From assembly GCF_000003605.2 (NCBI RefSeq), contig NW_003115339.1:1-12987 (forward strand): DNA of 12,987 nucleotides. The letters run 5' to 3'. The stretch is from Saccoglossus kowalevskii (lineage: Eukaryota > Hemichordata > Enteropneusta > Harrimaniidae). The translations under genes and the position numbers were made by a program. The notes below the pieces were generated by a model. It ran no database searches. It worked only from the letters and a program-made list of their open reading frames with translations, and was not told where the DNA came from. Numbering within the stretch: the first letter of the stretch is position 1; each line of letters starts with the position of its first letter. This document shows positions 1 to 8,391 of this stretch, one piece after another.

Positions 1-202
1 TAGAGGATGGTTTAAATGTTTCTATACAGTAGAGGGTGGTCTAAATGTCTCTATACAGTGGAGAATGGCCTAAATGTCTCAATACAGTAGAGGATGGCCT
101 AAATGCCTCTATACAGTAGAGGGTGGTCTAAATGTTTCTATACAGTAGAGGATGGTCTAAATGTTTCTATATAGTAGAGGGTGGTCTAAATGTCTCTATA
201 CA

Positions 203-366
203 GTGGAGAATGGCCTAAATGTCTCTATACAGTAGAGGGTGGCCTAAATGCCTCTACACAGTAGAGGGTGGTCTAAATGTTTCTATACTGGAAAGGATGG
301 TCTAAATGTTTCTATACAGTAGAGGATGGTTTAAATGTTTCTATACAGTAGAGGATGGTTTAAATG
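203..366 (+). repeat. CTGGAAAGG cassette, copy 1
   Basis: This 164-bp ordered run of variant monomers reads: a GTGGAGAATGG unit, a unit ending in CCTCTACACAG, a GGGTGGTC unit, the private CTGGAAAGG unit (at 288), then two units with GGTTTAAATG. The CTGGAAAGG unit differs from consensus by three substitutions found together only in this context. The flank to about 13 on the left matches the left flank of copies 2 and 3. On the right it is followed by a GGATGGCC unit rather than the TATAAAT unit of copies 3-11. Confidence 0.95.
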
Positions 367-540
367 TTTCTATACAGTAGAGGATGGCCTAAATGTCTCT
401 ATACAGTAGAGGATGGTCTAAATGTCCCTATACAGTAGAGGATGGTCTAAATGTCTCTATACAGTAGAGGATGGCCTAAATGTCTCTATACAGTAGAGGA
501 TGGCTTAAATGTCTCTATACAGTTGAGGATGGCCTAAATG

Positions 541-569
541 TCTCTATACAGTAGAGGATGGTCTAAATG
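541..569 (+). repeat. Reference monomer with an internal 5-bp inverted repeat
   Basis: This is a representative consensus monomer used here for numbering. Positions 2-6 (CTCTA) and 12-16 (TAGAG) are exact reverse complements separated by TACAG, so each unit could form a small stem-loop as single-stranded DNA or RNA. Positions 1 and 17 (T, G) could add a wobble pair. The CCTCTA variant followed by TAGAGG makes a full 6-bp stem. The other 12 bases show no internal symmetry. A 5-bp stem is weak alone; its relevance is its repetition several hundred times. Confidence 0.7.
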
Positions 570-602
570 TCTCTATAGAGTAGAGGATGGTCTAAATGTC
601 TC

Positions 603-850
603 TATACAGTAGAGGGTGGTCTAAATGTCTCTATACAGTAGAGGGTTGTCTATATGTCTGTCTACAGTGGAGGATGGCCTAAATGTCTCTTATACAGTAG
701 AGGATGGTCTAAATGTCTCTATACAGTAGAGGATGGCCTAAATGTCTCTATACAGTAGAGGATGGCTTAAATGTCTCTATACAGTTGAGGATGGCCTAAA
801 TGTCTCTATACAGTAGAGGATGGTCTAAATGTCTCTATACAGTAGAGGAT
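603..850 (+). repeat. Segmental duplication, left copy (partner about 1184-1460)
   Basis: The run from GAGGGTGGTC through GGGTTGTCTATATG to the GTTGAGG unit recurs with an offset of 581 bp (643 to 1224), which becomes 610 bp (784 to 1394). The 29-bp change in offset is exactly one extra monomer in the right copy, inserted near 1280-1310. Ends are approximate because the surrounding monomers are similar. Confidence 0.8.
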
Positions 851-875
851 GGTCTAAATGTCTCTATACAGTAGA

Positions 876-1209
876 GGATGGCCTAAATGTCTCTATACAG
901 TAGAGGATGGCCTAATTATCTCTATACAGTAGACGATGGCCTAAATGTCTCTATACAGTGGAGAATGGCCTAAATGTCTCTATATAGTTAGAGGATGGTC
1001 TAAATGTCTATACAGTAGAGGATGGCCTAAATGTCTCTTATACAGTAGAGGATGGCCTAAATGTCTCTATACAGTAAAGGATGATCTAAATGTCTCTATA
1101 CAGTAGAGGGTGGCCTAAATGCCTCTATACAGTAGAGGGCGGTCTAAATGTTTCTATACAGTAGAGGGTGGTCTAAATGTTTCTATACAGTAGAGGGTGG
1201 TCTAAATGT
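876..1209 (+). repeat. Segmental duplication, offset 724, left copy
   Basis: The order AATTATC (914), GACGATGG, GTGGAGAATGG, TATAGTTAGAGG, TCTTATACAG, GTAAAGGATGATC (1074), GGGCGGTC is repeated from 1600 at a constant offset of 724 bp. This is one base short of 25 monomers. Divergence begins at 1210, where this copy has TCTC and the other has TTTC. Confidence 0.85.
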
Positions 1210-1460
1210 CTCTATACAGTAGAGGGTTGTCTATATGTCTGTATACAGTGGAGGATGGCCTAAATGTCTCTTATACAGTAGAGGATGGTCTAAATGTTTC
1301 TATACAGTAGAGGATGGTCTAAATGTCTCTATACAGTAGAGGATGGCCTAAATGTCTCTATACAGTAGAGGATGGCTTAAATGTCTCTATACAGTTGAGG
1401 ATGGCCTAAATGTCTCTATACAGTAGAGGATGGTCTAAATGTCTCTATACAGTAGAGGAT
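1184..1460 (+). repeat. Segmental duplication, right copy (partner 603-850)
   Basis: This repeats the marker order of 603-850, including GGGTTGTCTATATG at 1224 and GTTGAGG at 1394, with one additional monomer. A small difference is GTATACAG here against GTCTACAG in the left copy. Confidence 0.8.
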
Positions 1461-1599
1461 GGCCTAAATGTCTCTATACAGTAGAGGATGGTCTAAATGT
1501 CCCTATACAGTAGAGGATGGTCTAAATGTCTCTATACAGTAGAGGATGGTCTAAATGTCCCTATACAGTAGAGGATAACCTAAATGACTATACAGTAGA

Positions 1600-1933
1600 T
1601 GATGGCCTAAATGTCTCTATACAGTAGAGGATGGCCTAATTATCTCTATACAGTAGACGATGGCCTAAATGTCTCTATACAATGGAGAATGGCCTAATTG
1701 TCTCTATATAGTTAGAGGATGGTCTAAATGTCTATACAGTAGAGGATGGCCTAAATGTCTCTTATACAGTAGAGGATGGCCTAAATGTCTCTATACAGTA
1801 AAGGATGATCTAAATGTCTCTATACAGTAGAGGGTGGCCTAAATGCCTCTATACAGTAGAGGGCGGTCTAAATGTTTCTATACAGTAGAGGGTGGTCTAA
1901 ATGTTTCTATACAGTAGAGGGTGGTCTAAATGT
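1600..1933 (+). repeat. Segmental duplication, offset 724, right copy
   Basis: This carries the same ordered markers as 876-1209 (AATTATC at 1638, GTAAAGGATGATC at 1798, then GGGCGGTC). A few point differences are visible, such as AATGGAGAATGG for GTGGAGAATGG near 1682 and CCTAATTG for CCTAAATG just after it. A further copy of the marker order lies at 4571-4899 and another at 11221-11549. Confidence 0.85.
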
Positions 1934-2465
1934 TTCTATACAGTAGAGGGTGGTCTAAATGTTTCTATACAGTAGAGGGTGGTCTAAATGTCTCTATACA
2001 GTGGAGAATGGCCTAAATGTCTCAATACAGTAGAGGATGGCCTAAATGCCTCTATACAGTAGAGGGTGGTCTAAATGTTTCTATACAGTAGAGGATGGTC
2101 TAAATGTTTCTATATAGTAGAGGGTGGTCTAAATGTCTCTATACAGTGGAGAATGGCCTAAATGTCTCTATACAGTAGAGGGTGGCCTAAATGCCTCTAC
2201 ACAGTAGAGGGTGGTCTAAATGTTTCTATACTGGAAAGGATGGTCTAAATGTTTCTATACAGTAGAGGATGGTTTAAATGTTTCTATACAGTAGAGGATG
2301 GTTTAAATGTTTCTATACAGTAGAGGGTGGTCTAAATGTCTCTATACAGTGGAGAATGGCCTAAATGTCTCAATACAGTAGAGGATGGCCTAAATGCCTC
2401 TATACAGTAGAGGGTGGTCTAAATGTTTCTTATACAGTAGAGGATGGTCTAAATGTTTCTATATA
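1798..2465 (+). repeat. 668-bp tandem duplication, unit 1
   Basis: It begins at GTAAAGGATGATC and runs through GGGCGGTC, four GGGTGGTC units, the CTCAATACAG and TATATAGTAG units and cassette 2. The next unit starts at 2466 with the same motif. By eye the two match through 2331/2999, about 534 bp, where this copy has GGTCTAAATG and the second has GGTATAAATG. The unit is 23 monomers plus one base. Confidence 0.9.
2146..2309 (+). repeat. CTGGAAAGG cassette, copy 2
   Basis: Same six-monomer order as copy 1, marker at 2231, exactly 1943 bp (67 monomers) from copy 1. No difference from copy 1 seen by eye within the 164 bp. It is followed by GGGTGGTCTAAATG, not the TATAAAT monomer. Confidence 0.95.
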
Positions 2466-3133
2466 GTAAAGGATGATCTAAATGTCTCTATACAGTAGAG
2501 GGTGGCCTAAATGCCTCTATACAGTAGAGGGCGGTCTAAATGTTTCTATACAGTAGAGGGTGGTCTAAATGTTTCTATACAGTAGAGGGTGGTCTAAATG
2601 TTTCTATACAGTAGAGGGTGGTCTAAATGTTTCTATACAGTAGAGGGTGGTCTAAATGTCTCTATACAGTGGAGAATGGCCTAAATGTCTCAATACAGTA
2701 GAGGATGGCCTAAATGCCTCTATACAGTAGAGGGTGGTCTAAATGTTTCTATACAGTAGAGGATGGTCTAAATGTTTCTATATAGTAGAGGGTGGTCTAA
2801 ATGTCTCTATACAGTGGAGAATGGCCTAAATGTCTCTATACAGTAGAGGGTGGCCTAAATGCCTCTACACAGTAGAGGGTGGTCTAAATGTTTCTATACT
2901 GGAAAGGATGGTCTAAATGTTTCTATACAGTAGAGGATGGTTTAAATGTTTCTATACAGTAGAGGATGGTTTAAATGTTTCTATACAGTAGAGGGTGGTA
3001 TAAATGTCTCTATACAGTGGAGAATGGCCTAAATGTCTCGATACTGTAGAGGATGGCCTAAATGTCTCTATACAGTAGAGGGTGGTCTAAATGTTTCTAT
3101 ACAGTAGAGGGTGGCCTAAATGTCTCTATACAG
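2466..3133 (+). repeat. 668-bp tandem duplication, unit 2
   Basis: Direct continuation of the duplication that starts at 1798. The junction is recombinant: the left side ends as a TATATAGTAG unit (as at 2111-2120) and switches within the shared TAGTA to the GTAAAGGATGATC unit. The first 534 bp match unit 1. The remainder is more similar to the higher-order unit found at 3541-4166. Confidence 0.88.
2814..2977 (+). repeat. CTGGAAAGG cassette, copy 3
   Basis: Marker at 2899, apparently identical to copies 1 and 2 across 164 bp. A TATAAAT-bearing monomer follows at 2999, exactly 100 bp after the marker. Confidence 0.95.
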
Positions 3134-3440
3134 TGGAGAAAGGCCTAAATGTCTCTATACAGTAGAGGGTGGCCTAAATGCCTCTATACAGTAGAGGGTG
3201 GTCTAAATGTTTCTATACAGTAGAGGATGGTCTAAATGTTTCTATGCAGTAGAGGATGGTCTAAATGTTTCTATACAGTAGAGGGTGGTCTAAATGCCTC
3301 TATACAGTGGAGAATGGCCTAAATGTCTCGATACATTAGAGGATGGCCTAAATGTCTCTATACAGTAGAGGATGGTCTAAATGTCTCTATACAGTAGAGG
3401 GTGGTCTAAATGTTTTATACAGTAGAGGGTGGTCTATATG
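2814..3440 (+). repeat. Higher-order repeat unit A (cassette plus 16 ordered monomers)
   Basis: This 627-bp unit contains cassette 3, then in order: TATAAAT, CTCGATAC, GTGGAGAAAGG, CTATGCAG, GATACATTAGAGG and a one-base-short GTTTTATACAG unit. GTTTTATACAG lies 513 bp after the CTGGAAAGG marker here, at 3541-4166 and at 6328-6954, which shows a true higher-order repeat and not chance similarity. Confidence 0.88.
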
Positions 3441-3540
3441 TCTCTATACAGTGGAGGAATGGCCTAAAATGTCTCTTATACAGTTAGAGGGATGTCTAAA
3501 TGTCTATACAGTAGAGGATGCCTTAAATGTCTCTTATACA
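3441..3540 (+). repeat. Monomers with clustered single-base indels
   Basis: Within about 100 bases several units show one-base insertions or losses: GAGGAATGG, CTAAAATG, GTTAGAGGGATG with a lost GG, and GATGCCTTAAATG. The matching stretch after unit C (from 6955) is clean for GTGGAGGATGGCC and CTAAATG. Most changes lengthen or shorten short homopolymers, a pattern that can be sequencing error or a locally decayed patch. These indels keep the 3352-3642 frame open. Confidence 0.75.
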
Positions 3541-3703
3541 GTAGAGGATGGCCTAATGTCTCTATACAGTAGAGGGTGGCCTAAATGCCTCTACACAGTA
3601 GAGGGTGGTCTAAATGTTTCTATACTGGAAAGGATGGTCTAAATGTTTCTATACAGTAGAGGATGGTTTAAATGTTTCTATACAGTAGAGGATGGTTTAA
3701 ATG
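3541..3703 (+). repeat. CTGGAAAGG cassette, copy 4
   Basis: Marker at 3625, 726 bp (25 monomers plus one base) after copy 3. The first monomer is GTAGAGGATGGCCTAATG, a base short and lacking the GTGGAGAATGG signature. The other five units match the cassette. TATAAAT follows at 3725. Confidence 0.93.
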
Positions 3704-4166
3704 TTTCTATACAGTAGAGGGTGGTATAAATGTCTCTATACAGTGGAGAATGGCCTAAATGTCTTGATACAGTAGAGGATGGCCTAAATGTCTCTATACA
3801 GTAGAGGGTGGTCTAAATGTTTCTATACAGTAGAGGGTGGTCTAAATGTCTCTATACAGTGGAGAAAGGTCTAAATGTCTCTATACAGTAGAGGGTGGCC
3901 TAAATGCCTCTATACAGTAGAGGGTGGTCTAAATGTTTCTATACAGTAGAGGATGGTCTAAATGTTTCTATGCAGTAGAGGATGGTCTAAATGTTTCTAT
4001 ACAGTAGAGGGTGGTCCAAATGTCTCTATACAGTGGAGAATGGCCTAAATGTCTCGATACAATAGAGGATGGCCTAAATGTCTCTATACAGTAGAGGATG
4101 GCCTAAATGTCTCTATACAGTAGAGGGTGGTCTAAATGTTTTATACAGTAGAGGGTGGTCTACATG
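3541..4166 (+). repeat. Higher-order repeat unit B
   Basis: It has the same order of monomers as unit A, with GTTTTATACAG at 4138, again 513 bp after the marker. Differences include CTTGATAC for CTCGATAC after the TATAAAT unit, GAGAAAGGTC for GAGAAAGGCC, and GATACAATAGAGG for GATACATTAGAGG. The GAGAAAGGTC state is shared with the copies at 7659, 10678 and the window end. Confidence 0.87.
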
Positions 4167-4199
4167 TCTCTATACAGTAGAGGGTGGTCTAAATGTTTC

Positions 4200-4469
4200 T
4201 ATAGAGTACAGGGTGATCTATATGTCTCTATACAGTGGAGGATGGTATAAGTGTCTCTATACAGTAGAGGATGGCCTAAATGTCTCTATATAGTAGAGGG
4301 TGGTCTAAATGTCTCTATACAGTAGAGGATGGTCTAAATGTCTCTATACAGTAGAGGGTGGTCTAAATGTCTCTATACAGTAGAGGGTTGTCTATATGTC
4401 TGTCTACAGTGGAGGATGGCCTAAATGTCTCTTATACAGTAGAGGATGGTCTAAATGTTTCTATACAGT
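4200..4469 (+). repeat. Segmental duplication, offset 929, left copy
   Basis: It starts with the rare ATAGAGTACAGGGTGATC unit and includes GGTATAAGTG and GGGTTGTCTATATG. It recurs at 5129-5398 with constant offset 929 (32 monomers plus one). Only two differences were found by eye over 270 bp (positions 4230 and 4335). Confidence 0.9.
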
Positions 4470-4570
4470 TGAGGATGGCCTAAATGTCTCTATACAGTAG
4501 AGGATGGTCTAAATGTCTCTATACAGTAGAGGATGGCCTAAATGTCTCTATACAGTAGAGGATGGCCTAA

Positions 4571-4899
4571 TTATCTCTATACAGTAGACGATGGCCTAAA
4601 TGTCTCTATACAGTGGAGAATGGCCTAAATGTCTCTATATAGTTAGAGGATGGTCTAAATGTCTATACAGTAGAGGATGGCCTAAATGTCTCTTATACAG
4701 TAGAGGATGGCCTAAATGTCTCTATACAGTAAAGGATGATCTAAATGTCTCTATACAGTAGAGGGTGGCCTAAATGCCTCTATACAGTAGAGGGCGGTCT
4801 AAATGTTTCTATACAGTAGAGGGTGGTCTAAATGTTTCTATACAGTAGAGGGTGGTCTAAATGTTTCTATACAGTAGAGGGTGGTCTAAATGTTTCTAT
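4571..4899 (+). repeat. Segmental duplication, offset 6650, left copy
   Basis: The marker order (TTATCTC, GACGATGG, GTGGAGAATGG, TATAGTTAGAGG, TCTTATACAG, GTAAAGGATGATC at 4729, GGGCGGTC, then GGGTGGTC units) is shared with 876-1209 and 1638-1933. It recurs at 11221-11549 with about three differences. From 4729 it also parallels 1798-2309 but lacks exactly five monomers (145 bp) before cassette 5. Confidence 0.87.
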
Positions 4900-4931
4900 A
4901 CAGTAGAGGGTGGTCTAAATGTCTCTATACA

Positions 4932-5095
4932 GTGGAGAATGGCCTAAATGTCTCTATACAGTAGAGGGTGGCCTAAATGCCTCTACACAGTAGAGGGTGG
5001 TCTAAATGTTTCTATACTGGAAAGGATGGTCTAAATGTTTCTATACAGTAGAGGATGCTTTAAATGTTTCTATGCAGTAGAGGATGGTTTAAATG
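4932..5095 (+). repeat. CTGGAAAGG cassette, copy 5
   Basis: Marker at 5017, exactly 48 monomers (1392 bp) after copy 4. Two private changes appear: GGATGCTTTAAATG and CTATGCAG between the two TTTAAATG units. TATAAAT follows at 5117. Confidence 0.93.
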
Positions 5096-5128
5096 TTTCT
5101 ATACAGTAGAGGGTGGTATAAATGTCTC

Positions 5129-5398
5129 TATAGAGTACAGGGTGATCTATATGTCTCTGTACAGTGGAGGATGGTATAAGTGTCTCTATACAGTAGAGGA
5201 TGGCCTAAATGTCTCTATATAGTAGAGGGTGGTCTAAATGTCTCTATACAGTAGAGGATGGTCGAAATGTCTCTATACAGTAGAGGGTGGTCTAAATGTC
5301 TCTATACAGTAGAGGGTTGTCTATATGTCTGTCTACAGTGGAGGATGGCCTAAATGTCTCTTATACAGTAGAGGATGGTCTAAATGTTTCTATACAGT
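5129..5398 (+). repeat. Segmental duplication, offset 929, right copy
   Basis: Copy of 4200-4469 joined directly to the TATAAAT unit of cassette 5; the switch occurs near 5126-5131 (CTCTATAGAGTACAGG). Differences from the left copy are G at 5159 and G at 5264. Confidence 0.9.
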
Positions 5399-5531
5399 AG
5401 AGGATGGTCTAAATGCTTCTATACAGTTGAAGATGGCCTAAATGTCTCTTATACAGTAGAGGATGGTCTAAATGTTTCTATACAGTAGAGGATGGTCTAA
5501 ATGCTTCTATACAGTTGAAGATGGCCTTAAT
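5356..5531 (+). repeat. 88-bp tandem doublet of a three-monomer unit
   Basis: The three-monomer set marked by TCTTATACAG, the rare GCTTCTATACAG and GTTGAAGATGG occurs at 5356-5443 and again at 5444-5531. Period is 88 bp, three monomers plus the extra T of TCTTATAC. The copies match until the last few bases (CCTAAAT against CCTTAAT). GCTTCTATAC and GTTGAAG were not noticed elsewhere, so this is a local and probably recent duplication. Confidence 0.9.
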
Positions 5532-6327
5532 GTCTCTATACAGTAGAGGGTGGCCTAAATGTTTCTATACAGTAGAGGATGGCTTAAATGTCTCTATACA
5601 GTTGAGGATGGCCTAAATGTCTCTATACAGTAGAGGATGGTCTAAATGTCTCTATACAGTAGAGGATGGTCTAAATGTCTCTATACAGTAGAGGATGGCC
5701 TAAATGTCTCTATACAGTAGAGGATGGTCTAAATGTCCCTATACAGTAGAGGATGGGCCTAAATGTCTCTATACAGTAGAGGATGGTCTAAATGTCCCTA
5801 TACAGTAGAGGATGGCCTAATTATCTCTATACAGTAGACGATGGCCTAAATGTCTCTATATAGTTAGAGGTTGGCCTAAATGTCTCTATACAGTAGAGGG
5901 TGGTCTAAATGTCTCTATACAGTAGAGGGTGGTCTAAATGTCTCTATACAGTAGAGGATGGCCTTAATATCTCTGTACAGTGGAGGATGGCCTAAATGTC
6001 TCTATACAGTGGAGAATGGCCTAAATGTCTCTATACAGTAGAGGGCGGTCTAAATGTTTCTATACAGTAGAGGGTGGTCTAAATGTTTCTATACAGTAGA
6101 GGGTGGTCTAAATGTTTCTATACAGTAGGGGGTGGTCTAAATGTTTCTATACAGTAGAGGGTGGTCTAAATGTCTCTATACAGTGGAGAATGGCCTAAAT
6201 GTCTCAATACAGTAGAGGATGGCCTAAATGCCTCTATACAGTAGAGAGTGGTCTAAATGTGTCTATACAGTAGAGGATGGTCTAAATGTTTCTATATAGT
6301 AGAGGGTGGTCTAAATGTCTCTATACA
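5532..6327 (+). repeat. Mixed monomer block, no gene
   Basis: It opens with simple GAGGATGG units containing GTTGAGG (near 5600), GTCCCTATACAG and TTATCTC/GACGATGG. It passes through TATAGTTAGAGGTTGG (near 5870), also seen near 7285, 8585, 10305 and 12515. From about 6030 it becomes GGGCGGTC and GGGTGGTC units, then CTCAATACAG, parallel to 1861-2145. One GGGGGTGG unit is near 6126 and a GAGAGTGG unit near 6244. Nothing non-repeat is visible. Confidence 0.88.
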
Positions 6328-6491
6328 GTGGAGAATGGCCTAAATGTCTCTATACAGTAGAGGGTGGCCTAAATGCCTCTACACAGTAGAGGGTGGTCTA
6401 AATGTTTCTATACTGGAAAGGATGGTCTAAATGTTTCTATACAGTAGAGGATGGTTTAAATGTTTCTATACAGTAGAGGATGGTTTAAATG
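6328..6491 (+). repeat. CTGGAAAGG cassette, copy 6
   Basis: Marker at 6413, apparently identical to copies 1-3 across 164 bp. TATAAAT follows at 6513. Confidence 0.95.
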
Positions 6492-6954
6492 TTTCTATAC
6501 AGTAGAGGGTGGTATAAATGTCTCTATGCAGTGGAGAATGGCCTAAATGTCTCGATACAGTAGAGGATGGCCTAAATGTCTCTATACAGTAGAGGGTGGT
6601 CTAAATGTTTCTATACAGTAGAGGGTGGCCTAAATGTCTCTATACAGTAGAGAAAGGCCTAAATGTCTCTATACAGTAGAGGGTGGCCTAAATGCCTCTA
6701 TACAGTAGAGGGTGGTCTAAATGTTTCTATACAGTAGAGGATGGTCTAAATGTTTCTATGCAGTAGAGGATGGTCTAAATGTTTCTATACAGTAGAGGGT
6801 GGTCTAAATGCCTCTATACAGTGGAGAATGGCCTAAATGTCTTGATACATTAGAGGATGGCCTAAATGTCTCTATACAGTAGAGGATGGCCTAAATGTCT
6901 CTATACAGTAGAGGGTGGTCTAAATGTTTTATACAGTAGAGGGTGGTCTATATG
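6328..6954 (+). repeat. Higher-order repeat unit C
   Basis: Third full copy of the 627-bp unit, with GTTTTATACAG at 6926, 513 bp after the marker. It retains GATACATTAGAGG as in unit A. Private differences include CTATGCAGTGG, GTAGAGAAAGGCC and CTTGATACATT. It is 3514 bp downstream of unit A. Confidence 0.88.
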
Positions 6955-7089
6955 TCTCTATACAGTGGAGGATGGCCTAAATGTCTCTTATACAGTAGAG
7001 GGTGGCCTAAATGCCTCTATACAGTTGAGGGTGGTCTAAATGATTCTATACAGTAGAAGATGGCCTAAATGTCTCTATACAGTGGAGAA
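6955..7089 (+). repeat. Short linking monomers
   Basis: Four to five monomers including GTTGAGGGTGG (7024) followed by GATTCTATACAG. The same pair recurs at 9513, following higher-order unit D, so this linker belongs to the higher-order repeat. Confidence 0.8.
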
Positions 7090-7940
7090 TGGCCTAATTA
7101 TCTCTATATAGTAGAGGATGGCCTAAATGTCTCTATACAGTAGAGGATAACCTAAATGTCTCTATACAGTAGAGGATGGCCTAAATGTCTCTATACAGTA
7201 GAGGATGGCCTAAATGTCCCTATACAGTAGAGGATAACCTAAATGACTCTATACAGTAGACGATGGCCTAAATGTCTCTATATAGTTAGAGGTTGGCCTA
7301 AATGTCTCTATACAGTAGAGGGAGGTCTAAATGTCTCTATACAGTAGAGGGTGGTCTAAATGTCTCTATACAGTAGAGGATGGCCTAAATATCTCTATAC
7401 AGTGGAGGATGGCCTAAATGTCTCTATACAGTAGAGAATGGCCTAAATGTCTCAATACAGTAGAGGATGGCCTAAATGCCTCTACAGTAGAGGGTGTTCT
7501 AAATGTTTCTATACAGTAGAGGATGGTCTAAATGTTTCTATACAGTAGAGGGTGGTCTAAATGTCTCTATACAGTGGAGAATGGCCTAAATGTCTCTATA
7601 CAGTAGAGGGTGGCCTAAATGCCTCTACACAGTAGAGGGTGGTCTAAATGTTTCTGTACTGGAAAGGATGGTCTAAATGTTTCTATACAGTAGAGGATGG
7701 TTTAAATGTTTCTATACAGTAGAGGATGGTTTAAATGTTTCTATACAGTAGAGGGTGGTATAAATGTCTCTATACAGTGGAGAATGGCCTAAATGTCTCG
7801 ATACAGTAGAGGATGGCCTAAATGTCTCTATACAGTAGAGGGTGGTCTAAATGTTTCTATACAGTAGAGGGTGGTCTAAATGTTTCTATACAGTGGAGAA
7901 AGGTCTAAATGTCTCTATACAGTAGAGGGTGGCCTAAATG
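7090..7940 (+). repeat. 851-bp segmental duplication, offset 1302, left copy
   Basis: It matches 8392-9242 at a constant offset of 1302 bp (45 monomers minus three bases). Shared markers in order are AATTATC, GGATAACC, GTCCCTATAC, GGATAACCTAAATGACT, TATAGTTAGAGGTTGG, GGGAGGTC, CTAAATATC, CTCAATAC, the two-base-short CCTCTACAG and cassette 7. About a dozen differences were seen by eye. It is the longest block duplicated intact in the window. Confidence 0.88.
7574..7737 (+). repeat. CTGGAAAGG cassette, copy 7
   Basis: Marker at 7659. One private substitution (CTGTACTGG for CTATACTGG); otherwise as the standard cassette. TATAAAT follows at 7759. Its downstream continuation resembles unit B (GAGAAAGGTC, then GATAAAATAGAGG near 8091) but diverges near 8150, before the expected GTTTTATACAG. 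Confidence 0.94.
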
Positions 7941-8391
7941 CCTCTATACAGTAGAGGGTGGTCTAAATGTTTCTATACAGTAGAGGATGGTCTAAATGTT
8001 TCTATGCAGTAGAGGATGGTCTAAATGTTTCTATACAGTAGAGGGTGGTCTAAATGTCTCTATACAGTGGAGAATGGCCTAAATGTCTCGATAAAATAGA
8101 GGATGGCCTAAATGTCTCTATACAGTAGAGGATGGCCTAAATGTCTCTATACAGTGGAGGGTGGTCTAAATGTTTCTATACAGTAGAGGATGGTCTAAAT
8201 GTTTCTATGCAGTAGAGGATGGTCTAAATGTCTCTATACAGTAGAGGGTGGCCTAAATGTCTCTATACAGTAGAGGATGGCTTAAATGTCTCTATACAGT
8301 TGAGGATGGCCTAAATGTCTCTATACAGTAGAGGATGGTCTAAATGTCTCTATACAGTAGAGGATAACCGAAATGACTATACAGTAGAGGA
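7941..8391 (+). repeat. Tail of an incomplete higher-order unit and simple monomers
   Basis: To about 8150 this follows the downstream part of units A-C (CTATGCAG, CTCGATAA). It then switches to GTGGAGGGTGG, a second CTATGCAG near 8208, a GTTGAGG unit near 8298 and GGATAACCGAAATGACTATAC, a two-base-short unit like that near 1590. No gene seen. Confidence 0.85.

Larger units (their letters stand above)
381..1073 (+). repeat. Block of simple TCTC/GAGGATGG monomers with GTTGAGG markers
   Basis: About 24 monomers mostly of the GAGGATGGCC or GAGGATGGTC type, with GTTGAGG variants near 521 and 784. At 643 a GGGTTGTCTATATGTCTG variant begins a stretch that is repeated at 1224, 4385 and 5314. At 571-580 the core is altered to CTCTATAGAG, a perfect 10-bp palindrome. 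No gene or other feature is visible. Confidence 0.9.

Noticed and set aside
571-580. Perfect 10-bp palindrome CTCTATAGAG, also at 5126-5135
   Set aside because: It arises from a C-to-G change in the TACAG loop of an ordinary monomer and occurs only a few times; nothing suggests a protein-binding site.
3352-3642. A 96-codon open frame with a repetitive peptide (MSLYSRGW, CLYTVEGGLNV motifs)
   Set aside because: It is the repeat translated. Any frame passes through all three phases and meets TAG and TAA once per 87 bp in consensus monomers; this one stays open only through clustered one-base indels, several of which look like sequence error. There is no ribosome-binding or splice context and no family similarity recognised.
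4078-4293. A 71-codon open frame with the same repeat peptide
   Set aside because: Same cause: a one-base-short GTTTTATACAG unit and local variants shift it past stops. The peptide is the generic translation of the satellite.
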